DNA of 64,000 bases, taken from assembly GCA_034438015.1 (NCBI GenBank), contig DAOTTD010000185.1, positions 40,133 through 104,132 on the forward strand, given 5' to 3'. The stretch is from JACDAE01 sp034438015 (GTDB lineage Bacteria; Chloroflexota; Ktedonobacteria; Ktedonobacterales; Ktedonobacteraceae). The translations under genes were made by a program, and so were the position numbers. Shown piece by piece: positions 44,437 through 53,994 of the stretch. Under the pieces are notes generated by a model. The model made no database searches. It saw only the letters and a program-made list of their open reading frames with translations, and had not been told where the DNA came from. How positions within the stretch are numbered: the first letter of the stretch is position 1; the number at the start of each line of letters is the position of its first letter.

Positions 44437-45891
44437 ATGGTACAAAAAACGCCAATAACCGTGGCATACGGGGATGGCATCGGGCCAGAAATCATGGAAG
44501 CGACCCTCCATATCCTAAAAGCAGCGGAGGCCCGTATCGAAATTGAACCCATCGAAGTGGGCGAGAAAGTCTATTTGCGCGGCATCAGCGCCGGTATTGA
44601 GCCAGGCGCCTGGGAGTCTCTGCGGCGCACGCGGGTCTTCCTGAAAGCGCCCATCACGACTCCCCAGGGTGGTGGATACAAGAGCCTCAACGTCACCACT
44701 CGCGTCACGCTAGGGCTCTATGCTAATGTACGACCCTGTGTATCCTACTATCCGTTTGTCGATACCAGGCATCCCGACATGGATGTGGTCATCATTCGTG
44801 AGAACGAGGAAGACCTTTATACCGGCATCGAGTATCGCCAGACGCATGATATGGTGGAGAGCCTGAAACTGATTAGTCGTCCCGGCTCCGAAAAAATCGT
44901 GCGTTACGCCTTCGAGTACGCTCGAAGCCACAATCGTAAGAAGGTTGTCTGCTTCATCAAAGATAATATTATGAAGCTGACCGATGGCCTCTTCCACAAG
45001 GTATTTAACGAGATTGCGGAAGAATATCCCGATATTCAGAATGAGAGCTGGATCGTTGACATCGGGTCAGCAAAACTAGCCGACACCCCAGAAGCATTCG
45101 ATGTGCTTGTCTTGCCTAACCTGTATGGTGATATTCTTTCCGACGTGGCGGCTCAGCTTGCCGGTTCGGTTGGTCTCGCTGGTTCAGCAAACATTGGCGA
45201 TAGTTGCGCGATGTTTGAGGCCATTCACGGTTCCGCTCCTCGTCGTGCGAGCCAGAACATCGCCAATCCCTCTGGGTTATTGCTCGCGGCGGTGATGATG
45301 CTGGTTCACATCAATCAACCAGATGTCGCGACACTCATACACAATGCCTGGTTGCGTACTGTTGAGGATGGCATTCACACCTACGATATTTATGTGGAGG
45401 GGGTGAGCAAAGCAAAGGTTGGTACAAGAGAGTTCGCGGAGGCCGTTAGCGCTCGTCTTGGTCAGGAGCCACATATGCTCAAGGCAATTCGTTATACGTC
45501 AGCGCCGGCACTTATTACCAATGAACAGGTGAGCGCATCCTCGTCTTCCGAGAAGAAGGATCTGGTGGGGGTAGATATCTTCCTGGATTGGCATAGCGGA
45601 AGTGCCGAGGAACTGGGCGAGAGCTTTAAGAAGCTGAGCAGTCATGGCCTCGAGTTGAAGGTGATTACGAACCGTGGCGCGAAGGTGTGGCCGGAGGGCC
45701 TGCCCGAGACGTTCTGTACGGATCAGTGGCGCTGCCGTTTCATGGCACCTCATGCTGGCGATGTAATCAACCATTTGCAGATCATCGCACTGCTTCAGCA
45801 CATAGACGAAGCAGGCTATGACTTCATTAAGTTTGAGAACCTGTACAACTTCGATGGCCGACCGGCATACTCGACGGTACAGGGTGCATAG
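44437..45891 (+). CDS. icd: Isocitrate dehydrogenase, Thermus/Rickettsia type
   Basis: The 484-residue enzyme is of the beta-decarboxylating dehydrogenase family: GDGIGPEIM, substrate loop near RVFLKAPITTPQGGGYKSLN, VIIRENEEDLYTGIEY, LPNLYGDILSDVAAQLAGS and EAIHGSAPR. The extra C-terminal domain of about 140 residues (DLVGVDIFLDWHSGSAEELGE...) is typical of the Thermus and alpha-proteobacterial ICDH class, so substrate is more likely isocitrate than isopropylmalate. Cofactor is probably NADP. It is preceded by adk in the same direction. Confidence 0.9.
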   Translation: MVQKTPITVAYGDGIGPEIMEATLHILKAAEARIEIEPIEVGEKVYLRGISAGIEPGAWESLRRTRVFLKAPITTPQGGGYKSLNVTTRVTLGLYANVRPCVSYYPFVDTRHPDMDVVIIRENEEDLYTGIEYRQTHDMVESLKLISRPGSEKIVRYAFEYARSHNRKKVVCFIKDNIMKLTDGLFHKVFNEIAEEYPDIQNESWIVDIGSAKLADTPEAFDVLVLPNLYGDILSDVAAQLAGSVGLAGSANIGDSCAMFEAIHGSAPRRASQNIANPSGLLLAAVMMLVHINQPDVATLIHNAWLRTVEDGIHTYDIYVEGVSKAKVGTREFAEAVSARLGQEPHMLKAIRYTSAPALITNEQVSASSSSEKKDLVGVDIFLDWHSGSAEELGESFKKLSSHGLELKVITNRGAKVWPEGLPETFCTDQWRCRFMAPHAGDVINHLQIIALLQHIDEAGYDFIKFENLYNFDGRPAYSTVQGA

Positions 45892-45979
45892 GTTTGTAAA
45901 ATAGGTTCTCTCGAAAATCTCGGTCATACCTCTCTATCTGTAAATCATTTCATTCCATGAACGGAATCTGTACAATTAT

Positions 45980-47152
45980 ATGGGTGCTTTTCAGAGGCTC
46001 TCGATCACAAAACAGAGTTCGACGCGTGATATTCTGTGGTTGTTTATTGCTACGCGCATTGTGCTCATCATTATTACATATATCGCTTATATTCTGCTCA
46101 CGGCACCTAAATACTCAAGTACGCCGGTGGATGTCGTTGCCCTGTTCACGACCTGGAACCGCTGGGACGCCGCTAATTATGTAAGGATCGCGCAGTACGG
46201 CTACGAGCAGCGGGTCGACCTGGCCTTCTTTCCGCTCTTTCCCCTGCTCGTCAGCGCGATCGGGCACGTGCTGGGCAGTTGGAGCTACTTGCTCGCCGGA
46301 ACGCTGATCAGCAACGGAGCACTACTGGGCGTGCTCTTCCTGCTCTATAGGCTGGCGACCGATGCGTTCGACGCGACGACGGCGCAGCGCACGCTACTCT
46401 ACCTGTGCATCTTTCCCACAGCGCTCTTCTTTTTCGCGGCCTACAACGAATCGCTATATCTCCTGTTCACGGTGGGGGCGTTTCTGGCATTGCAGAGGCA
46501 GCGGTGGGGGCTGGCTGGCTGGCTGGGCCTGCTGGCGTCGCTCACACGCTCGGTGGGTATTCTGTTCGTTATCCCTTATCTCTATGAATTGTGGGTGACG
46601 CGGGAGCAGGTGCTCACGAACGTACGCAGCTTCGTGATTAGCGTGTTGCCTGTCGCTCTGATTCCCCTGGGAACGGCGCTCTACGGCATCTACTGCTGGA
46701 TAACGGTCGGCGATCCACTGGCGTTCGTCCATGTGCAGCAGCATTCGGGCCGTTACCTGGCGTGGCCCTGGCAGGGGATCTGGCAGGCGACTACGGCACT
46801 GCTGATCGAACCACAGGCGTTCGGCTCCTCCAACCAGGCACACCTGCTGCTCGATCTGGCAGCGACGCTCGGTTTTATCGCGTTGGTGATTGTGGGCTGG
46901 CGCAGACAGCGTATGAGCTACAACCTGTGGATGTGCTTCAATATTGTCTACATCCTGCTCTATCCGGCCCTGGATAAGCCCGATATCCTGCTCTCCAATC
47001 AGCGCTTCGTGCTGGAACTGTTCCCGGCGTTTTTGACGCTGGCGCTGCTCGGCATACAGAAGCCACGCCTGCATCAGGCGCTGGTCCTGATCTTCCCCAC
47101 GCTCCTGGCGGTCTTGAGCATCGCATTTTTGATGAATCGTTGGATCGTGTAG
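45980..47152 (+). CDS. PIG-V-like GT-C mannosyltransferase, copy 1
   Basis: The 390-residue polytopic protein resembles GPI mannosyltransferase 2 (PIG-V): WNRWDAANYVRIAQYGYE in the first outer loop carries the catalytic-type Asp, followed by LAFFPLFPLL, FPTALFFFAAYNESLYLL and GLLASLTRSVGILFVIPYLYELW. It should use a polyprenyl-phosphate sugar donor. The gene at 47236 is a tandem duplicate of it. Confidence 0.82.
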   Translation: MGAFQRLSITKQSSTRDILWLFIATRIVLIIITYIAYILLTAPKYSSTPVDVVALFTTWNRWDAANYVRIAQYGYEQRVDLAFFPLFPLLVSAIGHVLGSWSYLLAGTLISNGALLGVLFLLYRLATDAFDATTAQRTLLYLCIFPTALFFFAAYNESLYLLFTVGAFLALQRQRWGLAGWLGLLASLTRSVGILFVIPYLYELWVTREQVLTNVRSFVISVLPVALIPLGTALYGIYCWITVGDPLAFVHVQQHSGRYLAWPWQGIWQATTALLIEPQAFGSSNQAHLLLDLAATLGFIALVIVGWRRQRMSYNLWMCFNIVYILLYPALDKPDILLSNQRFVLELFPAFLTLALLGIQKPRLHQALVLIFPTLLAVLSIAFLMNRWIV

Positions 47153-47235
47153 CATGTATTCGTGCTCTTGACTTTCCATCCCTGACTCCACTAGAATAAC
47201 CAGGAAAAACTTGAAGGTCATTTTGAAAGCTGGTC

Positions 47236-48378
47236 ATGAAACGTGCTCCAACCCGCGATATAATCTGGCTCTTTCTCGCGACGCGCCTGCTGCTGATGCT
47301 GGTGACGTACTTCGGCTATATTCTGCTGACCGCGAGCAAGTATTCGGGCGCACAGGTGAACCTGGCGGCATTCTTCTCCTCCTGGGATCACTGGGACGCG
47401 CAGCGATACCTGTCGATCGCACAATATGGCTATAAGACGCCGTTCGATTTTGCCTTTTTTCCGCTCTTCCCGCTTTTGACGGCGCTTCTCACGCCTCCAC
47501 TGGGTAGTTGGAGCTATCTGTTCGTCGGGATGCTGATCAGCAATGGGGCGCTGCTGGGCATGCTGTTCGTGCTCTACCAGCTTGCCGTGGATAGCGGCGG
47601 CGAGCAGGTGGCACGGCGGACGCTGCTGTATCTGTGCATTTTCCCCACGGCGTTCTTCTTTTTCGTGGCCTACAACGAGTCGTTATTTTTATTGTGCGTC
47701 ACCGGAGCGTTTCTCGCGCTACGGCGGCAGCGCTGGTGGGTAGCGGGACTGCTCGGCCTCTTCGCCACTCTGACGCGCTCGGCGGGAATATTGCTGGTCA
47801 TACCATATCTTTACGAACTGTGGCAGGCGCGCGAGAGCTTAGTGGTGAAAGGGCGCACGTTGGTGTTTGCCGTGGCGCCGATTGTGCTGATTCCGTTGGG
47901 CATACTCCTGTATAGCCTCTATTGCTGGAAGATGACGGGCAATCCACTGATATTCGCTTCGGTGCAGTATCACTGGGCGCGCCATCTCTCCTGGCCGTGG
48001 GTCGGCATCTGGCAGGCGCTCTTCGAGTTCTTCTGGAATCAGCCGTTTGGCTCATTTAATGAGGTCCACGTGCTGCTCGACCTCAGCGCGACGCTGGCTT
48101 TTATCACGCTGGCTATAGTGGGGAGGCGCCAGTTGCGCGGGAGTTATACGTTGTGGACGGGTTTTCTCCTGCTGTACATAATTCTGACGCCGAGCATAGA
48201 TCAGCACGATTCGCTGATCTCCAATCAGCGTTTTGTGTTGGAGATGTTCCCGGCATTCATTACGTTGGCGATGCTCGGTATACAGAGGCCACGCCTGCAC
48301 CAGGCATGTATGCTGCTCTTTCCTCCCCTACTCGCCACGCTCAGTCTGCTCTTTGTAATGAACCGTTGGATGGTATGA
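47236..48378 (+). CDS. PIG-V-like GT-C mannosyltransferase, copy 2
   Basis: The 380-residue protein repeats the motifs of copy 1 at the same positions: TRDIIWLFLATRLLLMLVTY at the start, WDHWDAQRYLSIAQYGY, FAFFPLFPLL, FPTAFFFFVAYNESLFLL, LTRSAGILLVIPYLYELW and the C-terminal SNQRFVLEMFPAF. The two arose by tandem duplication and have diverged moderately, suggesting different acceptors or steps. The gap between them is 83 bp; the next gene starts 6 bp downstream. Confidence 0.82.
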   Translation: MKRAPTRDIIWLFLATRLLLMLVTYFGYILLTASKYSGAQVNLAAFFSSWDHWDAQRYLSIAQYGYKTPFDFAFFPLFPLLTALLTPPLGSWSYLFVGMLISNGALLGMLFVLYQLAVDSGGEQVARRTLLYLCIFPTAFFFFVAYNESLFLLCVTGAFLALRRQRWWVAGLLGLFATLTRSAGILLVIPYLYELWQARESLVVKGRTLVFAVAPIVLIPLGILLYSLYCWKMTGNPLIFASVQYHWARHLSWPWVGIWQALFEFFWNQPFGSFNEVHVLLDLSATLAFITLAIVGRRQLRGSYTLWTGFLLLYIILTPSIDQHDSLISNQRFVLEMFPAFITLAMLGIQRPRLHQACMLLFPPLLATLSLLFVMNRWMV

Positions 48379-48384
48379 AAGTTT

Positions 48385-50115
48385 ATGGCACAAAAAATTT
48401 CAGGAGCTATTCCTGCATCAAATGGTGAAAGATTGCACACAAAGCGCTCTAATGCGGACACGGGGATGATATTCTATACGCTGGCCTTTGTCCTGTGTGT
48501 CCTGATCAGTGTCACGCCGCTTAACCGCCTGGCGGGTACGACTTTTCTGCTGGCACTCCCAACCAATACGTTGCTTATCGACGTGGGGACGTGGTTGCCG
48601 ATCGACCTCGGCTTCAGCGCTCATGCTCGTGACTCGCAGCTCACGACGCATACCGTTCTGCTGCTCACGCTGGTAGCGCTGGCCTTTCTGATCTACGGAT
48701 TGTGCGCCCGGTATATACAGCGACGCCCGCAGCAGGATAGCTACAGGCGTATCCTGGGACTGATCTGGATCGGGACAATTAGCGCGGGACTGGTCTTTCT
48801 CCTGACGCCGGGTATGCTCTCGCACGATGCATTCGTTTACGCGGGTTATGGTCGTGTGCTCGCCGTACATGGGGCCAACCCTTACTTTGTGCCACTCACC
48901 AATTTTCCGCGCGATCCACTGATACCGTTCGATGACTGGAGCAATGCACCAGCCGCGTATGGTCCGCTCTGGCTACTCATCTGCACGCTATGCTCCCTCT
49001 TTGCGGGGAGTGACCCTTTACACTACCTGCTGATCTACCGCGCGCTTGGATTAGCGGCGCATCTCCTGAACGCGCTCCTGGTCATGATGATTTTGCGCAA
49101 GATGGAATGCTCGTCGCGCACGGTTGCGCTGGGAACGCTGCTCTACGCGTGGAATCCGCTCGCGCTGCTGGAGAGCAGCCAGGGAGGGCATAATGACACG
49201 TTTATGGTAACGATGATCCTGTTGGGCATGTTCTTCTGCGTACAGGCAGAACGCAGGAAGATCAGGCATTTTTCAGATCTGCGCTACTATCTGCTGGCAA
49301 TCATCGCCTTTACGCTGGCAACCCTGGTCAAGTTCACGGCTGCTCCGTTGATCGTCTTCTTGCTGGTATGGATCGCTCGCCAGACGCTCTACTCTGCGGC
49401 AAACAGTGACCTGCCGGTGAGGCGGCTGGAGTGGCGTCGTGCATCGTTAGCGGTTGTGGTGGGAGCTTTTCTCAGCGGGGCGCTGGCATTAGCATTTTAC
49501 GCACCATTCTGGATCGGACACAGTATTCCTGCGATCGTGAGAAGCTTCACCTCGCCGCCGTCCGCGTATCAAGCGTATGGCTCCATTCTGTTCGCCATCA
49601 TCAAATGGATAGGGGTTTACGGTCTTCCCACACAGGGATGGATGGCGCGTGTGCTGTTCGTGCTGAGTCTGCACAGCACCTGGAGCGCGCTCAATCTGCT
49701 GGTTGTGGTCGTTACGATGGGCGTGGGCGGTCTATGGTTGTGGCGCGTTCCGACAACACGCACGCTGGCGCTCGCCAGCCTCAGCGTACTGGGCGCGCTC
49801 CTCATCGTGACGCCCTGGTTCTTCCCCTGGTACGTGATCTGGCTGGTCGGCCTCGCCGCGCTCTGCGTACCTTATGATCGCGTAGGGAGAGCGCTGGTAG
49901 GCGCGACGCTCGCGTTCTCAGCATCGGCATTCTGCATCTACCTCTACGCGCGCGGCATCCCACCGCTGGGGTCCTGGATCGGACTCACATTTCTCACCAC
50001 GATCGGTCTCCCTATAGTTGTGTTGCTGGCGCTGCTGTTCTTTCCGCGCTTGCATAATGCCCTTGGGAGGCTCATCCGCTATCTTGGTAAAGTTCGTTTG
50101 ATTGGTAAAACATGA
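48385..50115 (+). CDS. Polytopic GT-C mannosyltransferase, MptA/MptB-like
   Basis: The 576-residue protein has about 13 TM helices. The first loop contains LSHDAFVYAGYGRVLAVHGANPYFVP, with His-Asp in place of the usual acidic pair, and YGPLWLLICTL; both occur in polyprenyl-phosphomannose alpha-mannosyltransferases of actinobacteria. YAWNPLALLESSQGGHND is a further family phrase. It likely extends the same glycan as the PIG-V-like pair upstream. Confidence 0.78.
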   Translation: MAQKISGAIPASNGERLHTKRSNADTGMIFYTLAFVLCVLISVTPLNRLAGTTFLLALPTNTLLIDVGTWLPIDLGFSAHARDSQLTTHTVLLLTLVALAFLIYGLCARYIQRRPQQDSYRRILGLIWIGTISAGLVFLLTPGMLSHDAFVYAGYGRVLAVHGANPYFVPLTNFPRDPLIPFDDWSNAPAAYGPLWLLICTLCSLFAGSDPLHYLLIYRALGLAAHLLNALLVMMILRKMECSSRTVALGTLLYAWNPLALLESSQGGHNDTFMVTMILLGMFFCVQAERRKIRHFSDLRYYLLAIIAFTLATLVKFTAAPLIVFLLVWIARQTLYSAANSDLPVRRLEWRRASLAVVVGAFLSGALALAFYAPFWIGHSIPAIVRSFTSPPSAYQAYGSILFAIIKWIGVYGLPTQGWMARVLFVLSLHSTWSALNLLVVVVTMGVGGLWLWRVPTTRTLALASLSVLGALLIVTPWFFPWYVIWLVGLAALCVPYDRVGRALVGATLAFSASAFCIYLYARGIPPLGSWIGLTFLTTIGLPIVVLLALLFFPRLHNALGRLIRYLGKVRLIGKT

Positions 50116-50185
50116 TTACCATGTCAGTCCAGGTGGATCGGGACAGCCCACCTGATCCTGCCGCCTTAACGCCGACATTTACACG

Positions 50186-51628
50186 CTATGAATCAGAGAT
50201 CGCCTCAACCTCCCCAGGCTCCATCTTCTCTGGCACAGCCTTCCTGCGTACGCTGGAGATCAGGATGGCCAGGACGAAGCCAAACAGGATGAAGTTGCGC
50301 AGCGTCGTTACGGGGTAGAACCAGGGTACGGATGGAACGCCCATGATGGAGCCAGATGCAGACATATTATAGATAAACGGATAAATGAAGGTCGTCAAAG
50401 CGCCGATAGCGGCCCAGGGAACGATCCAGCGCAGATTGGAGCCGCCGATAGAGGCCACCAGCGGCACAACCCAGATCAGATACTGCGGGCTAAACACCTT
50501 CCCCGTGACCATTACGATCAGCAGGGTCAGCAGCATAGAGGTAGAGAGTTCGATCTTCTTGCGCCATTGTAGCCAGTAGGTAAAGAGCAGGCCAGCAACC
50601 ATCAATAGCGTCTCAATGAGCGAGATCGGTATGGAGTAGGCATGCAACATATTCAGGGAGCCGTATGTGAACATATACGTGATGGGAGGAGACCCCAAGA
50701 AGTTCGAGAGCCAGATCAACGACGCCCCGAACGACTCCACCTGGATCGGGCGCGTCTGGAAGTAGCTGAGAGGCGCGATCGTCCCCTCGACATTCAGCAG
50801 CAAAGAAACGCCCATCACAATGATACACACACCAATAAACGTGGCCAGTGGCCGCCAGCGACGCCATGCGTACCAACGCTCGCGCGAAGCGAGCTGCTGC
50901 GCAAACAGGAGCGGGATCAGCAAAGGGACAGGATAGAACTTGATCAAAAACGCCAGGGCCAGAGCGACAAAAGCCCAGACCCAGCGTCTCCGTTCGGCCA
51001 GGATCAACGTCGCCAGTGTGAGGAGCGACGGCACCAGATCAAAACGGCCCGCCGCCGTCGCCCAGCCACCGATCACGAGCAGAACAGCGCCAGCGATAGC
51101 AGATCGGCGCGACTTAAAGCGCAGCAGGATGAAGTACATGGCGGCAGCAAGCAGTATCATCACTATAGCGAAGCTCACCTGATACCAGCCAGGCGGCGAG
51201 AGCAGCGCCAGGGTGAAAGGTATTAGAGCAAGCATTGGATATTCATGGGGCAGGGCGTGAAAGCTATCCGTGATGTCCTGCGTCACTACGAAGTTCACAA
51301 GCGCGTCCGGCGCATGATACTCATTGCGCAGGTTATCCGCGATCTGAGCATTCGTGTAGAATTGACCTTCAGTATACAAAATAAAGCCGCATTGCGACGC
51401 AGGATACGACTGCACAGCTGCCATACCATACAAGAAGGTAGAGGCATAGCACTGATATCTGGCTGCATCCGTATTGGTGTTAAAGATCTGCCACGAGGCG
51501 CCACAGTAGAGCAATATTCCCATCACTACTACGATAACAACATCCAACAGGTAGGGTGGTCGCTTATTCTTTGTTAGCCTGGACACAATAGTTTCTTTCG
51601 TGTCCTGTCCTTTTGTATCGATATTCAT
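50186..51628 (-). CDS. GT-C/GT87-like glycosyltransferase, paralogue of the 26743 gene
   Basis: The 480-residue protein shares layout and motifs with the 26743 gene: a Cys pair in the first loop (ARYQCYASTFLYG; ASQCGF), LPHEYPMLALIPFTL, IKFYPVPLLIPLLFAQQ, ATAAGRFDLVPSLLTL and TGKVFSPQYLIWVVPLVA. It is on the opposite strand, 23 kb away. A 6-bp hairpin (50131-50136 with 50148-50153) lies between its end and the convergent gene. Confidence 0.78.
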   Translation of the reverse strand: MNIDTKGQDTKETIVSRLTKNKRPPYLLDVVIVVVMGILLYCGASWQIFNTNTDAARYQCYASTFLYGMAAVQSYPASQCGFILYTEGQFYTNAQIADNLRNEYHAPDALVNFVVTQDITDSFHALPHEYPMLALIPFTLALLSPPGWYQVSFAIVMILLAAAMYFILLRFKSRRSAIAGAVLLVIGGWATAAGRFDLVPSLLTLATLILAERRRWVWAFVALALAFLIKFYPVPLLIPLLFAQQLASRERWYAWRRWRPLATFIGVCIIVMGVSLLLNVEGTIAPLSYFQTRPIQVESFGASLIWLSNFLGSPPITYMFTYGSLNMLHAYSIPISLIETLLMVAGLLFTYWLQWRKKIELSTSMLLTLLIVMVTGKVFSPQYLIWVVPLVASIGGSNLRWIVPWAAIGALTTFIYPFIYNMSASGSIMGVPSVPWFYPVTTLRNFILFGFVLAILISSVRRKAVPEKMEPGEVEAISDS

Positions 51629-52045
51629 CTATCGCATCTCATAAACATGGGCATCCTGTATACTTTTATTACGCGAGGCAGGGCAGGTTCATTCTTCTAG
51701 ATCATATCCGCCAGACCCGACTACACGATCCACATTAACAGTATAAATTCACGTACAAAACCGATCGCAGGGGACAGTATAGAGACGTCTCGCGCAGCCT
51801 GTCAAGGAACCTCCGAAAAAATACATACTTTTATGTATGCAAAACTAACTACGTTCTCATATATAACGAGCCAACATCGCTTATGATTTCATCATTTTAG
51901 TCCTAAAATCCCATGAGCCTGGCGGGCATGTGCGATACAATAGCTATATCGAGAAGAAAATGAGAGAACGAGATCATATTCGACGGGCTTCTTCTACATT
52001 CTATTGATGAACAGGGATCCGAGATCGGACGGGGACGGAAATCTT
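51629..52045. other. AT-rich intergenic region upstream of the SLOG gene
   Basis: This 417-bp region carries a 7-bp inverted repeat, ATACATA (51822-51828) with TATGTAT (51833-51839), flanked by A-tracts. A TACAAT (51936-51941) could be a -10 for the SLOG operon but has no good -35. No gene is seen. Confidence 0.4.
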
Positions 52046-52822
52046 ATGGAAAGACAACCAGAACAACAATTGACCGATAGACGAGAGATCAATTTTTCGA
52101 ATGGAAATCGGGCCCAGGCGGTTCTAGCGCCCGTCGGCACTCAAACGGACGAACTGGCGTCCATGCTGGGCATGCTGGCGCCGAGGAACGCCATTCTCAT
52201 CGCGGGAGGCGCTTCGGCGATGGACAAAGAGAGCGACGACAAACTTTTTCCGTTGCTCATGAATGGCGTCGTTCATCCAGCGACCTCGCTCGGTGCCCTG
52301 ATCATCGACGGCGGGACGCAGACGGGTGTGATGGCACTGATCGGTCTGGGGGTAGCGCAACAGCAACACAGGCCGCCACTGCTGGGAGTCGCGGCGGATG
52401 GCATGGTCCTCTATCCCGGCAAGACGACCGGCACGAGCACATATGCCGTCCCACTGGATCCCAACCACTCTCACTTTGTCCTTGTAGAGACTGATATATG
52501 GGGAGTGGAGACCGAAACAATGTACGAGTTGGTGCAATTTCTCTCGCGCGAGCATTCCTCAGTTGCTATTCTGGTCAACGGCGGTGAGATTGCCAGAAGA
52601 GAAGCATTGTATAATGTCCGCCAGGGGCGTCCACTGATCATCATCGAGGGAAGCGGTCGGGCAGCAGATGAGATTGCGCATGCCATGCGCAACGCAAAAG
52701 CCTCTTCATCCGATACTGAGCTTGCAGAGATCGTCGCAGATGGGAAGCTGCACCTCTTTCCCCTTACTGGCCCTGCAAAAGAGCTAGAGCAATTGACCTT
52801 GCATCTGCTTCAGCGGAGATAA
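52046..52822 (+). CDS. TRPM-like SLOG (LSDAT) domain protein, putative nucleotide sensor
   Basis: The protein (258 residues from ATG 52046) is a single Rossmann-like SLOG domain of the LSDAT type first seen in the N-terminus of TRPM channels. Diagnostic segments are ILIAGGASAMD, LIIDGGTQTGVMALIG, LLGVAADGMVLYPG, LDPNHSHFVLVETDIWGVETE, ILVNGGEIARREALY and the nucleotide-loop IIIEGSGRAADEIA. Such proteins are predicted to bind a nucleotide-derived ligand. Earlier starts (TTG 52004, ATG 52007) lack a ribosome-binding site. Two SLATT-type genes follow closely, so it is probably the sensor of a membrane effector. Confidence 0.88.
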   Translation: MERQPEQQLTDRREINFSNGNRAQAVLAPVGTQTDELASMLGMLAPRNAILIAGGASAMDKESDDKLFPLLMNGVVHPATSLGALIIDGGTQTGVMALIGLGVAQQQHRPPLLGVAADGMVLYPGKTTGTSTYAVPLDPNHSHFVLVETDIWGVETETMYELVQFLSREHSSVAILVNGGEIARREALYNVRQGRPLIIIEGSGRAADEIAHAMRNAKASSSDTELAEIVADGKLHLFPLTGPAKELEQLTLHLLQRR

Positions 52823-52847
52823 AATCATCAGTTCATGGAGGTTTGTA

Positions 52848-53357
52848 GTGAAACTATTCAAGCGCTTTCCAAATTTCCATCCGTTATCAGCAGAGGAGCC
52901 GTATATCGTCAAACCTGCTGCCAGAAGCGATTATCCTGCCTTTGCCGAAGATTTTATTACGCTCGATACAGAGCTGATGAAACAATTTCGTGAGCTTGAT
53001 AACGAGGCACAACGCCGTCAGAACTGGTACCGCTGGATGTACATAATTCTGGTGCTCGGCGGAGCGCTCACCACTATTCTACTCATTGTTCAGATAGCAT
53101 TCATCTCGATTACCGGCTTCGATCTCGCCGGGGCGGTGCTCGCGGCTGTGTTGGGGACGGCCACAGCCATATCGCGCTCCTTTAAACATCATGAACACTA
53201 CTTGAACGCCCGCCTGGCGGCTGAACGGCTGCGCAGTGAGTATTTCTTATTTCTTGGACATATTGGCCAGTACGCCGACGATCAACACCGCGTACAAAAT
53301 CTGCGTTTTCGCGTGAACGAAATACACAAGGAGGGATTGTATGAGCCAGCGCGATAA
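52848..53357 (+). CDS. SLATT/DUF4231-type two-TM membrane protein 1
   Basis: The 169-residue protein has a charged N-terminal region (LMKQFRELDNEAQRRQNWYRWMY), two TM helices (about 60-85 and 90-108) and a C-terminal helical part with the SLATT/DUF4231 feature of an Arg/His-rich coil (SRSFKHHEHYLNARLAAERLRSEY). Such proteins are predicted pore-forming effectors controlled by a SLOG partner. GTG 52848 follows GGAGG. The 3' end overlaps the next gene by 17 bp. Confidence 0.8.
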   Translation: MKLFKRFPNFHPLSAEEPYIVKPAARSDYPAFAEDFITLDTELMKQFRELDNEAQRRQNWYRWMYIILVLGGALTTILLIVQIAFISITGFDLAGAVLAAVLGTATAISRSFKHHEHYLNARLAAERLRSEYFLFLGHIGQYADDQHRVQNLRFRVNEIHKEGLYEPAR

Positions 53358-53820
53358 TATTCAATTTCTCGCACTCTACAAAGCGTATCGTTACGAGGAT
53401 CAGTTGCAATTCTACAAAAATCGGCACCAAGAGTTTGAGGCGGCAAACACACAGGCGGTTACAATAAGTATAGTGCTGATATTTCTCACGGCCCTTACAG
53501 CGGGAGTTGCATCTTCGACTAACATCTCCTGGTTGAAGCTGACCTGTTTACTGGTAGCGGCGATAAGCCCGATCCTCTCCAGCGCGCTGGCAGGATACAG
53601 CGCGTTATATGGCTTCGAACAGCAGGCAAAACTGTACCAGGACACGATGAATAATCTGTTGCAAACCAGTACTAAAGAGCCCGACCTGCAACAGGATCTC
53701 AGCGATACCAGCAGCGCTGAGAAGATAGATGAGTACGTTTACGAGATGGAGAATGTCCTGCTGGTAGAACAGGGGCAATGGGGACAGTTAGCCAGGGAGT
53801 TGAAGCCATCCGAGGCATAG
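53341..53820 (+). CDS. SLATT-like two-TM membrane protein 2
   Basis: This 159-residue protein has the same design as its neighbour: an N-terminal coil (YRYEDQLQFYKNRHQEFEAAN), two TM helices (about 42-60 and 65-88), and a C-terminal helix ending EQGQWGQLARELKPSEA. The sequence differs from protein 1, so the two could be subunits of a hetero-oligomer. The TM pair is longer and more hydrophobic. It overlaps protein 1 by 17 bp and is translated in a different frame. Confidence 0.78.
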   Translation: MSQRDNIQFLALYKAYRYEDQLQFYKNRHQEFEAANTQAVTISIVLIFLTALTAGVASSTNISWLKLTCLLVAAISPILSSALAGYSALYGFEQQAKLYQDTMNNLLQTSTKEPDLQQDLSDTSSAEKIDEYVYEMENVLLVEQGQWGQLARELKPSEA

Positions 53821-53994
53821 GGTATGCTATTCAGTTGTGTGAGGAAAGTGCCGCCTCTCAGGCATGCCAGCCAATCAGGGCCAGGAGGCATCGTACATTA
53901 TGTCTACTAGTCCTGTATCATAGTCTGGCTGCGAGCCGATATGCTACAATAGCATGGCAGCAAAATAGATCTTGTACGGAACACGAGGTAGAGT

